Shown: positions 48,012 to 56,339, counted from the first letter of the stretch. The stretch is DNA of 64,000 nucleotides from Lacipirellula limnantheis (GCF_007746075.1 NZ_CP036339.1:1450856-1514855); one strand, 5' to 3'. Translations and numbers: made by a program. Notes: generated by a model not told the origin, from the letters alone.

Positions 48012-48905
48012 GTGACCACTCCTGCCAACCAAGCGCGAACGGCGGAACCCATCGGGCTTTTGGCCGGTTGGGGGCGCTATCCAATCGTCATCGCCCAGGA
48101 GCTGCGCCGCCGCGGCCATCGCGTCGTCTGCACGGCTGTGCGCGATCACGCCGATCCGGCGCTCGCTGAGTTGTGCGACGACTTCTCTTGGGTCGGCATG
48201 GGTTCGATCGGCGGCATCATCCGCCGCTTCAGGCAACATGGCGTCCGCCGGGCCGTGATGGCCGGCAAGATTCACAAGGTGCTGTTCTATCGTCCCGGTT
48301 GGTGGCTGCGTCATCATCCCGACTGGACGGCGGCGCGCACCTTTTATCGCCACTTCGTAACCGGAACCAAGGATCGCAAGGACGACTCCCTGTTGTTAGC
48401 GATCGTCAATGTGTTTGCCGAAGCAGGCATTGCGTTCGATCCCGCCACCGACTTCGCACCGCAACTACTCGTGCCGAGCGGGCAGGTCGCCGGTCGACCG
48501 CTGTCCGTAAAACAACTCCGCGACGTCGACTTCGGTTGGGATCTTGCCAAGCAGATGGGAGGCCTCGACGTGGGGCAAACCGTCTGCGTGAAAGACCAGG
48601 CAGTCCTCGCAGTTGAGGCCATCGAAGGGACGGACCTCTGTATTCGTCGCGCCGGAGAGCTCTGTCGCCAGGGCGGCTTTACCGTGGTAAAGGTGGCGAA
48701 GCCGCAGCAAGATATGCGCTTCGATGTGCCGACCGTGGGACTGAAGACCCTCGAATCCTTGCATGCCGCTGGGGGCCGAGTCCTGGCGATTGAGGCGGAC
48801 TCCACGATCCTGCTCGATTCGCGGGAGTTCCAAGTTGCCGCTGCGAGGCTTAGAATTTCGGTAGTGGCGATGCAGCGGCAATCCGCCGTGCAACTCGTCG
48901 CTTAG
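48012..48905 (+). CDS. lpxI: UDP-2,3-diacylglucosamine diphosphatase LpxI
   Basis: A 297-aa cytoplasmic enzyme of the DUF1009/LpxI family, which splits UDP-2,3-diacylglucosamine to lipid X and UMP in lipid A synthesis, replacing LpxH in many bacteria. Family signs are the start IGLLAGWGRYPIVIAQELRRRG, the middle AVMAGKIHK and DDSLLLAIVNVFAEAGI, then VCVKDQAVLAVEAIEGTD and a C-terminal KPQQDMRFDVPTVG. The start is GTG at 48012, ten bases after the lpxD stop, so the two are an operon. Confidence 0.95.
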   Translation: MTTPANQARTAEPIGLLAGWGRYPIVIAQELRRRGHRVVCTAVRDHADPALAELCDDFSWVGMGSIGGIIRRFRQHGVRRAVMAGKIHKVLFYRPGWWLRHHPDWTAARTFYRHFVTGTKDRKDDSLLLAIVNVFAEAGIAFDPATDFAPQLLVPSGQVAGRPLSVKQLRDVDFGWDLAKQMGGLDVGQTVCVKDQAVLAVEAIEGTDLCIRRAGELCRQGGFTVVKVAKPQQDMRFDVPTVGLKTLESLHAAGGRVLAIEADSTILLDSREFQVAAARLRISVVAMQRQSAVQLVA

Positions 48906-48950
48906 CGGGCGAGAAGGCTTCCTCGCTCTGGCTCCGGAAGCGGGGAATTC

Positions 48951-49772
48951 ATGGCACGGTCGACCGCGCTCTTGGCTTGTGTTCTGCAGCGCTGCCGCCC
49001 CGCGGTTTTTCTGTTGCTTGGCATGCTAATGCCGGGACCGGCGAGCCATGCGCAACAGACGCAGTCGCCGCCGGCGGATGACGCCGAGGGAAATTCGCAG
49101 CTCGCTGACTTGGCGCCGGCAGCACGCGAGCGGCACGAGTACATGGGGCGGACCATCGCACCCACCATGCATTTCAGCGGCGCCGGCTGGTTAACTCGTC
49201 CAACGCGCGACGAGGAAGAAGAGCCGCTCAAGCTGCTCAACGCGCTCCCGATCAAACCCGGGCAGACCGTTTGCGATTTTGGCTGCGGCAATGGCTTTCA
49301 TAGTCTCCAGTTGGCGAAGCGCGTCGGACCATCGGGGTTGGTGTATGCGATCGACATTCAGCCAGAAATGTTGGAACTGTTGCGGGAAAGGACCGGGCCC
49401 CGCGGACTGGAGAACATCAAGCCGGTGCTGGCCACAGAACAAGAAAGCGGCCTGCCGCCGGCGACCTTCGACCTGGTGCTGATGGTTGACGTGTACCATG
49501 AGCTCTCCAGTCCCGCGGAAGTCCTCGCGGCCGTCCGCAAGAGTTTGAAGCCGGACGGGCGGCTCGTCCTCGTGGAATTCCGCGAGGAGGACGAGGAGGT
49601 TCCGATCTTGCCGCTGCACAAAATGAGCCAACCCCAAGTGGTGAAAGAACTTGAGGCGAACGAATTTAAACTCGTCGCGCAGTTCGATCGGCTTCCTTGG
49701 CAGCATGTGCTGCAGTTCACCCGCAGCGATTCGAGTCAGCCAGCGATCTCCCTCCGACCCTGGCGGCCATAG
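48951..49772 (+). CDS. Exported class I SAM-dependent methyltransferase
   Basis: A 273-aa protein with a hydrophobic leader at about residues 10-35 (VFLLLGMLMPGPASHAQQ) that looks like a cleavable signal peptide. From residue 95 it has a complete Rossmann methyltransferase core: GQTVCDFGCGNGFHSLQLAKRVG (motif I), VYAIDIQPEMLE (acidic end of strand 2), and FDLVLMVDVYHEL (motif IV). GGGGAA six bases upstream supports the start. An exported enzyme needing SAM is odd, because SAM is cytosolic; such proteins with leaders are seen in planctomycetes. The leader may be a membrane anchor with the domain inside. It follows lpxI by 45 bases and may be co-transcribed with it. Confidence 0.82.
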   Translation: MARSTALLACVLQRCRPAVFLLLGMLMPGPASHAQQTQSPPADDAEGNSQLADLAPAARERHEYMGRTIAPTMHFSGAGWLTRPTRDEEEEPLKLLNALPIKPGQTVCDFGCGNGFHSLQLAKRVGPSGLVYAIDIQPEMLELLRERTGPRGLENIKPVLATEQESGLPPATFDLVLMVDVYHELSSPAEVLAAVRKSLKPDGRLVLVEFREEDEEVPILPLHKMSQPQVVKELEANEFKLVAQFDRLPWQHVLQFTRSDSSQPAISLRPWRP

Positions 49773-50299
49773 CAAATGTGCGGAAAACGCCGGTTGTTCC
49801 GGGCCCAACGCGACGGGGCGGGGCTGGACACTGTGGAAGCAGGCGGAAAGTTGCCACGAGGGTACGCTGATTGCCTGTTTTACCCAAGCATTCCTGTTTG
49901 GTTTGTGCGATTATTTGAGGATATCTCGTAAGTTGTTTAGCAGTAAGTGTTTAGTGTCTTTTGTCGGATGGGTCGCCTGTCGCACTTTGAGCACCGACCC
50001 ACATGCCACGTTTGAAATTCGCCTCATCGGCGCCAGACAAATATTTGAGTGAAAACGCGATGTCGTTTAGAATCAACGTGGGACAAATAGAGTCACGAAG
50101 AGGCAACGTTCGTCAGCGCACGGCTGCACGGTTTCTGCATCCTGCGCGGTTTGCCGTTTCTGATTTCTTGCTTAACCAGTAGGGCCGCTAGTGATTTAGA
50201 GAAGTCTACGACTCATCCGCATCGCCGGACGCGAGCAAGATGAGGAGTAGCTAGGAACAACGGCGGATCGACCTCGATCTGCCGCGGAGCAGACAAAAG
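49773..50299. other. Upstream region of the sigma-54 activator gene
   Basis: These 527 bases hold no gene that I can support. The stretch 49860-50060 is more A/T-rich than the surroundings. No clear sigma-54 promoter (GG, ten bases, GC with flanking consensus) was found for the activator, so it is probably transcribed from a housekeeping promoter. Confidence 0.5.
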
Positions 50300-51289
50300 A
50301 TGGCATCTGTGGCTTTGCATTCGCTGGCTTCGCTGGAAACTCTTCCCCCAGACGATCCGGCTAGCTTGGTAATTGGACGCGACACCGCTGTGAAGCGGGT
50401 GGCGCATCACGCTGAACGGGCGGCTCAGGTGGGCTGCACGGTCCTTCTCACCGGTGAAACCGGCACGGGCAAAGAGGTTTGGGCTCGTCTTCTTCACCGC
50501 GTTGGCGCTCGTCGCGAGCAGCCTTTTATTCCCGTTAACTGCGCCGCACTGACGCCCACCTTGGCGGAAAGTCAGTTGTTCGGGCACGAGCGCGGAGCAT
50601 TCACCGGCGCCGCCGGGGCGAGCCTCGGCGTCTTCCGCGCGGGCGATAAAGGCATTGTCTTCCTCGACGAAGTCGGCGATATGCCGCTCGAGCTGCAGCC
50701 CAAGTTGCTGCGCGTGCTGCAGGAAGGCGAAGTCACGCCGGTCGGCTCGTCGCATCCGGTGAAGGTCGACGTCCAAATTATCGCCGCCACCAATCGCCGG
50801 CTTGAACAGGAAGTGGCCGAAGGCCGCTTCCGAGAAGACCTCTACTATCGACTCAACCTTGTCGAACTTCGGATGCCTCCGCTGCGCGACCGCACTGCGG
50901 ACATTCCGCTGTTCATCGAATATTTCTCGCAGAAGTACGCCAAACGCTATGGTCAGCCAGTATGGCGACCCGACGAAGACGCTCTGCGGGCGTTCTGCGA
51001 ATATCAGTGGCCAGGCAACATCCGTCAGTTGAGCTTTGTCCTGGAGCAAAGCTATGTTCTGCAGTGCGAGCCCAGTCTGCCAGGCAAGGGGGCGGCGCGT
51101 GCGGAGTCCCGAGATTTGCCCTATACGGATCTAGGCCGGCTGCGGCAGGTCGCGGTCGAGCAGGCGCTACGGACGGCTGGCGGCCATAAGGGCCGCGCCG
51201 CAAAACTCCTGGGCATTCATCCCAATACGATGACGCGTTTGCTTTCACAGATCGGCGCTGATAGCGCCGCTAGCGACGAAGTCGCGTAG
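50300..51289 (+). CDS. Sigma-54-dependent transcriptional activator without N-terminal receiver
   Basis: A 329-aa bacterial enhancer-binding protein. A short N-terminal stretch of 25 residues replaces the usual receiver or GAF domain. The AAA+ domain (about 30-250) has Walker A GETGTGKE at 52-59, the sigma-54 contact loop GAFTGA at 99-104, Walker B GIVFLDEVGDMPLELQPKLLR, and sensor regions. The C-terminus is a Fis-type helix-turn-helix, HKGRAAKLLGIHPNTMTRLL. As it lacks a sensor domain, its activity must be set by amount or by a partner protein; the receiver-like protein at 52335 is a candidate (inference). The next gene downstream has a plausible sigma-54 promoter. Confidence 0.92.
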   Translation: MASVALHSLASLETLPPDDPASLVIGRDTAVKRVAHHAERAAQVGCTVLLTGETGTGKEVWARLLHRVGARREQPFIPVNCAALTPTLAESQLFGHERGAFTGAAGASLGVFRAGDKGIVFLDEVGDMPLELQPKLLRVLQEGEVTPVGSSHPVKVDVQIIAATNRRLEQEVAEGRFREDLYYRLNLVELRMPPLRDRTADIPLFIEYFSQKYAKRYGQPVWRPDEDALRAFCEYQWPGNIRQLSFVLEQSYVLQCEPSLPGKGAARAESRDLPYTDLGRLRQVAVEQALRTAGGHKGRAAKLLGIHPNTMTRLLSQIGADSAASDEVA

Positions 51290-51793
51290 TTCTCTGCAAC
51301 TGTGCGGCAATCAGTCGGATTCTGCGCGCACCGCTGCGCCGCATGATCGCGTTGACGATCGTCACGCGATCTGTGATGGCCGAGCCCTCGGCGTGAGTTG
51401 CCGGCAGATGCTAGCAGACCGCCCTGGCGCACGACATGGCGCTATTCGCATCACCATTGTGGTGAGACCTCCTCTTTTTGGTGAATCGACGACTTCGCTC
51501 GACAAAACACGATCGATTTTTCCTTTTTCGCGTCGTCGTCTCACTGTTCTGGTGATTCTCGAAGCCCGGCACGAATATCGTCGAGGCGTTGATAAACTGC
51601 TGTGTCGCAGTCATTTACGTCCATCGCGGCCCCGGCTGCGGCTTGTGGCATGCTTCTCGCTATAAGAATGCGACCCGCGGTGGCGTCGGCAGAGTCGATG
51701 CAATCGTCGGATTTCGGTGCATCTTATTTTCGCTGATCGGTTCGTCGCTGTCGTTGACGATCGAGAGGCGTCTAGCGTGACAAGGGGAAGCAA
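51290..51793. other. Leader region of the first small basic protein gene
   Basis: A 504-base gap without a supported gene. Its one notable sequence is the sigma-54-like promoter at 51646-51661. The long leader between this and the start codon at 51794 (about 120 bases) could hold an RNA structure, but I found no strong hairpin. Confidence 0.5.
51646..51661 (+). promoter_or_regulatory. Candidate sigma-54 promoter
   Basis: TGGCATGCTTCTCGCT fits the -24/-12 consensus TGGCACG-N4-TTGCW with the invariant GG and GC at the right spacing of ten bases; two positions differ. It lies on the coding strand 133 bases upstream of the first small basic protein and downstream of a sigma-54 activator gene. 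Confidence 0.5.
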
Positions 51794-51973
51794 ATGAGCC
51801 ACATCCAAAACTACGAGCAGGCTGAAATGGATTACGGTACCGACAACTTCCGTCGGGCTTCTGAGTTGAAGCTGTCGAAGCGGAATAAGCCGAGTCATGC
51901 TCGTCGCCGTGGAAAGGCGCCGCAGTCCATTAACGGCATTCATCGCCGCCGTAATCGAAAGATGGCTTGGTAG
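51794..51973 (+). CDS. Small basic protein 1 (59 aa), unknown function
   Basis: A 59-aa highly basic protein with an acidic N-terminal third (SHIQNYEQAEMDYGTD) and a basic C-terminal part. AAGGGGA just upstream of the ATG is a strong ribosome binding site. The C-terminus INGIHRRRNRKMAW closely matches VGGIHQRTNKRSAW of the second small protein at 52871, and both have an Arg/Lys-Gly turn shortly before it. I do not recognise the family. The charge suggests binding to nucleic acid or ribosomes, but this is inference. It lies downstream of a sigma-54-like promoter and a sigma-54 activator gene. Confidence 0.78.
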   Translation: MSHIQNYEQAEMDYGTDNFRRASELKLSKRNKPSHARRRGKAPQSINGIHRRRNRKMAW

Positions 51974-52334
51974 TTTGAAAGTTCCCGAACGCCGCAGCGG
52001 AAGTGCTGCGCCGCGTCGGTTTTTCTTTCAAGCTAGCAAGGTTGGCGGCGTTGGGTGTGCGCCTGCGGAAACTGGCCTGCTTTGAGTATGGCCGCGGGCC
52101 AGCGGGTTTCCGCCGATTCAGGGCGAATGAAATGTCGTCTTGGAGCGCTCTGCGTGAAGGGTTGGATGTGATTTGGCGGTCTTGAGCGACCGCGAAGTGA
52201 GAGAAGTTCGATCATGGCGGGCTGAGCGGCAATTGGGCCGCGAGCGTCGATCGAGCATGGCTGACGGCGATTGTTGGACACCTATGTCGTGAAGCGCAGC
52301 GGCGTCGACGGCATGCCCGGAGTAACGCCTTAGC
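51974..52334. other. Gap between small basic protein 1 and the receiver-like gene
   Basis: A 361-base stretch with no supported gene. Just after the stop, CGGAAGTGCTGCGCCGCGTCGG followed by TTTTTCTTT (about 51998-52028) could be a weak terminator. I found no sigma-54 promoter with correct spacing here. Confidence 0.45.
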
Positions 52335-52853
52335 ATGGCAACTGTGAATGGGACACCGACCGCTGTTCTCGACCTGCGGGACGAGACGGCAAGAGTTGTG
52401 GCGCGCACCGCGCCGCCGCAGCTCCTGCGCTGTATGGTCGTGTCGCTATCGGCTCGTCGCCGCCGTCTCATTCGCACTGCCGCCGAGGCTCAAGCATGGG
52501 AGGCAATCGTCTGCCGCGACGCGGGCGAGTTCCTCCGGACGGCCTTTAAAAGAAGCGTTCCCTTGATCGTCGTTGATATGCCCGACTCGTCGAGTTCGGC
52601 GTACAGCGAGTTCAAAGGAGTCGTGGAACGAACCAAAGAGATCACCAGTTCCTTGATGCTTGTCGTTGGGGCTGGTGCGGATGAGTCAGAGGAAATCTGG
52701 GCGCGTCAACTGGGCGCTTGGGCTTATCTTTGCGAAGCGAAGACGTTGCGCGGGTTCGAGCTTCTCTTGGAAGAAGCTCGCCATGCGGTCGACCGTCGTG
52801 AGCTCTTGGCTCCTGAGGGATTGAGTTGCGATTCGATTTTTGCGAATGAGTAG
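52335..52853 (+). CDS. Atypical receiver-like protein
   Basis: A 172-aa cytoplasmic protein whose residues 30-155 follow the alternating beta/alpha order of a response-regulator receiver: LRCMVVSLS, EAIVCRDA, VPLIVVDMP, SLMLVVGAG, AWAYLCEAKTLRGFELLLEEA. The Asp in VVDMP is at the phospho-acceptor position and the Lys in EAKTL could be the switch lysine, but the usual acidic pair after strand 1 is missing. There is no output domain. It may be a pseudo-receiver that binds a partner; the receiver-less sigma-54 activator upstream is the obvious one (inference). It is followed after 17 bases by the second small basic protein. Confidence 0.72.
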   Translation: MATVNGTPTAVLDLRDETARVVARTAPPQLLRCMVVSLSARRRRLIRTAAEAQAWEAIVCRDAGEFLRTAFKRSVPLIVVDMPDSSSSAYSEFKGVVERTKEITSSLMLVVGAGADESEEIWARQLGAWAYLCEAKTLRGFELLLEEARHAVDRRELLAPEGLSCDSIFANE

Positions 52854-52870
52854 TGCAACGAGAGTGAACG

Positions 52871-53053
52871 ATGTCCAAATCTGTAGCAATCGATGAACTA
52901 ACCCACGACGGCGAGCAGTCCCTCGGTCGTCAGGCCCCCGTACGGCGAGGTCAACGAGCGCAGGCCACCAGCCGATCAAGTAAGGCCCGTCGCAAGCGGG
53001 CCGGGACCGTCGGCGGCATTCACCAACGAACCAATAAGAGAAGTGCTTGGTAG
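52871..53053 (+). CDS. Small basic protein 2 (60 aa), paralogue-like to protein 1
   Basis: A 60-aa protein with an acidic head (SKSVAIDELTHDGEQ) and an Arg/Lys-rich rest. The C-terminus GTVGGIHQRTNKRSAW shares the pattern GIHxRxNxxxAW with the 59-aa protein at 51794, and both end in Trp directly before a TAG stop. A GAGAGTGA ribosome binding site precedes the ATG. It lies 17 bases after the receiver-like gene and must be in the same transcript. I do not recognise the family; the shared ending argues that both are real genes. Confidence 0.75.
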   Translation: MSKSVAIDELTHDGEQSLGRQAPVRRGQRAQATSRSSKARRKRAGTVGGIHQRTNKRSAW

Positions 53054-53122
53054 TCGGCGTGCTACGCGACCTGATTCGTGCCAACGATTTTCAGGGGGTG
53101 AGCGCGCCGCCGAGAGGAATGT

Positions 53123-53142
53123 GATTGGAACCAGTTCCAATC
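53123..53142. promoter_or_regulatory. Perfect palindrome, possible operator
   Basis: GATTGGAACCAGTTCCAATC has nine-base arms around a CA centre. It lies between small basic protein 2 and the PEP-CTERM gene, about 146 bases before the latter's start. Its size fits a binding site for a dimeric regulator such as a Fis-type protein; no T-run follows, so it is not a terminator. Confidence 0.5.
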
Positions 53143-53288
53143 CAACTGAGAGATTCGTGCAGCGACATTTTTTCGATACTAGAGATTCTCCGCTCAGCTG
53201 AAGTTTATTAGGGCCGTAATCAAAGCAATTTGATGCAGCACGCAGTCCTGGTCGACGACGGCAAAACACTCGCAAAGGATGACCCACA

Positions 53289-54035
53289 ATGCTTCGACCT
53301 GCTACTAGAGCCGTTTCGTCGGCCCTCGCCCTGGCGATGGCCGTCTGCCTCACCGCTTCCACGGTGCAGGCAGCCCTCATCGATTTGACGCCCGTTGGCA
53401 ATGCGGTGAACTCCGTTGGTTCGGTGAGTCTCGCTGCTCTGCAGAACGACCCCGCCGGCGGCATCATCGTCGGCGACAAGGTCTTCACCGGCTTCTCGTA
53501 TTCGCGGATCGGCGACATGCCGGTGCCGAGCGACGTGCTGGTCCTCGGTTTCAAGGATCCCGACGGCAACTGGGGCGTGAGCTTTCATGGCACGTTCGTG
53601 GATCTCCCAGGCGGCGCCTTCTCCGATGCATTGATTCGCTTCACGGTTGAAGTCGATGCCGAAGCGGCCGAAGCCGGCTGGCAAATTTCCGACGCCCACC
53701 TCTTCGTCGGCGGCGCCGGCGTCGGCGATGAATCGTTCTTGACGGTCGACGAGACGTTCCTCGGCAAGAACGAGACGCTCAATGCCTACATCTCCACGAT
53801 CGGCCCGGGCACGAACTCCCAGCTGAGCGACTCGACGATCTTCATGACGCCGGTCACCAAGCTGAATGTGACAAAGGACATCTTCGCCAGCGCCGCTGCC
53901 GGCGGATTCCTCCCGGCCCGTGCAACGGTGATTGATCAGTCGTTCTCTCAGACGCTGGTTCCAGAGCCGATGACGTTGGCCCTGGCTGGGATGGGCGGCT
54001 TGGCGATGGTGGCAATCAGCCGCCGTCGCAGCTAG
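53289..54035 (+). CDS. PEP-CTERM sorting domain protein
   Basis: An exported protein of 248 aa with signal peptide SSALALAMAVCLTASTVQA (cut near residue 28). The middle is a beta-rich domain of unknown type with a FSYSRIGDMPVPSDVLVLGF segment. The C-terminus LVPEPMTLALAGMGGLAMVA followed by ISRRRS is a clear PEP-CTERM signal for exosortase sorting. AAGGA lies at a good distance before the start. A strong terminator follows. In proteobacteria some PEP-CTERM genes are driven by sigma-54; the nearby activator makes this worth asking here, but I found no credible sigma-54 promoter at a workable distance. Confidence 0.9.
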   Translation: MLRPATRAVSSALALAMAVCLTASTVQAALIDLTPVGNAVNSVGSVSLAALQNDPAGGIIVGDKVFTGFSYSRIGDMPVPSDVLVLGFKDPDGNWGVSFHGTFVDLPGGAFSDALIRFTVEVDAEAAEAGWQISDAHLFVGGAGVGDESFLTVDETFLGKNETLNAYISTIGPGTNSQLSDSTIFMTPVTKLNVTKDIFASAAAGGFLPARATVIDQSFSQTLVPEPMTLALAGMGGLAMVAISRRRS

Positions 54036-54136
54036 TTGTCGCCACCACGCGACAGCGCCATGGATTGCGTGAACCCCGGTCGCGCGAATGCGAGATCGCC
54101 CGACTGGCGGTGAATGAACCGCTGAGCGGACTCAAG

Positions 54137-54170
54137 CGGCAGGGACGATTCGTCGTCCCTGCCGTTTCTT
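54137..54170 (+). terminator. Rho-independent terminator
   Basis: Stem CGGCAGGGACGA, loop TTCG, stem TCGTCCCTGCCG (twelve perfect pairs) followed by TTTCTT. It ends the PEP-CTERM transcript and may also work on the converging trpC transcript. Confidence 0.88.
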
Positions 54171-54206
54171 CATGCGCCGCGTTGACTTACTTATCTCAAT
54201 TACGAT

Positions 54207-54992
54207 TTAGCGTCCGAGCAAGCGATCGACGGCGTTCCCGATATCGGGCTCGCGCATCAGCGATTCGCCGACGAGAATCGCATCGACGCCGGCCGCTTCG
54301 AGCCGAGCGACGTCGGCATTCGACTTGACGCCGCTCTCGCTGACCATGACGCACTCCCCGGGAATGTCCGGCCGCAGCCGCAGCGTGTGTTCCAGATCGA
54401 CCTTGAACGTTCGCAAATCGCGGTTGTTCACGCCGATCAGCGTTGCTCCCGCCTCGAGCACCCTCGGCAGGTTCTCGGGATCGTAGATTTCCACCAGCGG
54501 GGTCATCCCGAGCTCCACAATCTCGTTGTGGAGCTTCCGCAGGTTGCAGTCGTCGAGGCACTCCGCGATCAGCAGCACCGCATCGGCACCCGCGACCCGG
54601 GCTTCGACGACCTGGTACGAGTCCAGCACAAAGTCCTTCCGCAGCACCGGCAGCCCGACGCTCGCCCGCACCGCGGCGAGGTAATCCAAATGTCCCTGGA
54701 AGTGTGGTTCGTCGGTCAGCACGCTTAGGCAGCTCGCCCCGTGTTGTTCGTAGATTCGAGCAATCGCGACCGGGTCGAAGTCTGCGCGAATCACCCCCGC
54801 GGAGGGGCTCGCTTTCTTCACTTCGGCGATCAATCGAATCGGCCCCGGCTTCGCTAGCGCGGCGAAGAAGTCCCGCACCGGCGGGGCAGTGCCCAGCTGG
54901 CGCCGCAGTGCCGCTTCGGAGACGCGCTCGCGGGCCGCGGCGATCTCGCGTCGCTTCACGGCGACGATTCTGTCCAGGACGGTGTCGGTCAT
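54207..54992 (-). CDS. trpC: Indole-3-glycerol-phosphate synthase
   Basis: A 261-aa (beta-alpha)8 barrel enzyme of tryptophan synthesis that closes the indole ring of CdRP. Family signs: LDRIVAVKRREIAAARERV at the N-terminus, LIAEVKKASPSAGVI with the catalytic Lys, LPVLRKDFVLDSYQV with the second Lys, IGVNNRDLRTF, and VMVSESGVKSNADV. The open frame runs far upstream to 56621 but the family begins at MTDTVLD, so ATG 54990-54992 is used (an ATG at 55001 is also possible). Other trp genes are not in the window, so it is a detached pathway gene. Confidence 0.95.
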   Translation of the reverse strand: MTDTVLDRIVAVKRREIAAARERVSEAALRRQLGTAPPVRDFFAALAKPGPIRLIAEVKKASPSAGVIRADFDPVAIARIYEQHGASCLSVLTDEPHFQGHLDYLAAVRASVGLPVLRKDFVLDSYQVVEARVAGADAVLLIAECLDDCNLRKLHNEIVELGMTPLVEIYDPENLPRVLEAGATLIGVNNRDLRTFKVDLEHTLRLRPDIPGECVMVSESGVKSNADVARLEAAGVDAILVGESLMREPDIGNAVDRLLGR

Positions 54993-55088
54993 AACGATCA
55001 TTCTAGTCCGTCGTTTATGCGTGAGCGAGGCGGAATCAGGCGACGCGAGTCGGCTCGCTCGCGGCCATTGTGTACACTGAAGGAAGCC

Positions 55089-56273
55089 ATGTCCGCCGCC
55101 TACTTCACCCATCGCCGTGCGTTGATCATTGCCGCCGCCAGTGCGGTGGCGGCGCTGGTAGCGACCAGCTCGGCGCCGCCGGCCCGAGCCCTGGAGCATG
55201 TGACGGTCGCCTTGCCGAACCAGCCGCAAAAGCAGCTCTCGGGCGAGCCGATCGTCAAGGCGCGCGACGGCGGCATGCTCCTGAAGACCGCCGACGGCGC
55301 TATCCACCGCCTCCCCTCCAAGTCGATCCTCAACCGCAAGAGCGACTCCGAACCGCTCGTGCCGCTCACGCGCGAGGAGCTCTCGGCCCAGCTCCTGGCC
55401 GAGCTGCCGCCTGGCTTCCGCATTCACAACTCGAAGAACTACATCGTCTGTTACAACACGACCCCCACCTACGCCGAGTGGACCAGTTCGCTGCTCGAGC
55501 GCCTGCAGCGGGCCTTCATCGCATACTGGAAGAAGCAGAAGTCGCCCGTGAAGGCCCCCGAGCAGCCGCTGGTGGTGCTCGTGTTCGCGGACCAAGCGTC
55601 GTACGCCGACTACTCGAAGAAAGATCTCGGAGCCTCGGTCAGCAACATCATCGGGTACTACAATCTGGAAACCAACCGGATCATGATGTACGACCTCACC
55701 GGGATGCAGGCGCTGCGGCAGAACGAGGGGGCCCGCGGGTCGCGTCACGACATCAGCGCGCTGATGTCGCAGCCCGAGGCCGAGCCGTTGGTGGCGACCA
55801 TCGTCCACGAAGCGACCCACCAGATCGCCTTCAACTGCGGCCTGCAAACCCGCATGGTGGCCAACCCGTTTTGGCTCACCGAGGGGATGGCGACGTTCTT
55901 CGAAACGCCCGACTTGAGTCGTAGCAGCAGCTGGAGCGGCATCGGCAACGTTAACTACAGCCGCTTCGATCTGTTCCACGACAACTACGACGCGGGGAAG
56001 GTGATTCCGCTGGAGCGGATGCTCACCGACGACAAACTGTTCCAAACGCCCGCGACGGCCGTCGACGCCTACGCCCAGGCGTGGGCCTGGAACTACTTTC
56101 TCATCCGCTCGCGGCCGAAGGAGTATGCCGCGTACATGAAGGCGATCGCGGCGAAGCCAGTGCTCGTCGAGGATCAGAAGGGTCAGCGGGTGAAGGAGTT
56201 CCAGGCCGCGTTCGGCGAGGACCTCGGGGCGATCGAAGACGATTTCTACCGGATGATGAACCGGGTGAAGTGA
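55089..56273 (+). CDS. DUF1570 protein, putative exported zinc metallopeptidase
   Basis: A 394-aa protein with signal peptide RRALIIAAASAVAALVATSSAPPARA. The DUF1570 domain lies in the C-terminal half and holds TIVHEATHQIAFNCG with a HExxH zinc site (His240, Glu241, His244), then PFWLTEGMATFFETPD, where a further Glu may be the third ligand as in gluzincins. The catalytic order is complete, so peptidase activity is likely though family members are uncharacterised. ATG 55089 is chosen because the signal peptide starts there. It is divergent from trpC with a short shared promoter region. Confidence 0.85.
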   Translation: MSAAYFTHRRALIIAAASAVAALVATSSAPPARALEHVTVALPNQPQKQLSGEPIVKARDGGMLLKTADGAIHRLPSKSILNRKSDSEPLVPLTREELSAQLLAELPPGFRIHNSKNYIVCYNTTPTYAEWTSSLLERLQRAFIAYWKKQKSPVKAPEQPLVVLVFADQASYADYSKKDLGASVSNIIGYYNLETNRIMMYDLTGMQALRQNEGARGSRHDISALMSQPEAEPLVATIVHEATHQIAFNCGLQTRMVANPFWLTEGMATFFETPDLSRSSSWSGIGNVNYSRFDLFHDNYDAGKVIPLERMLTDDKLFQTPATAVDAYAQAWAWNYFLIRSRPKEYAAYMKAIAAKPVLVEDQKGQRVKEFQAAFGEDLGAIEDDFYRMMNRVK

Positions 56274-56339
56274 CCCGACGTCGCGCGTGGCGCCATCGCC
56301 GCTGCGGCGTTGGTTGCGCGGCCCAAATTGGCGCCGCTG

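Noticed and set aside
53258..53273. Possible sigma-54 promoter (CGGCAAAACACTCGCA) before the PEP-CTERM gene
   Set aside because: The GG/GC spacing fits, but the start of transcription would fall about five bases before the ATG, downstream of the ribosome binding site, so it cannot serve this gene in the normal way.
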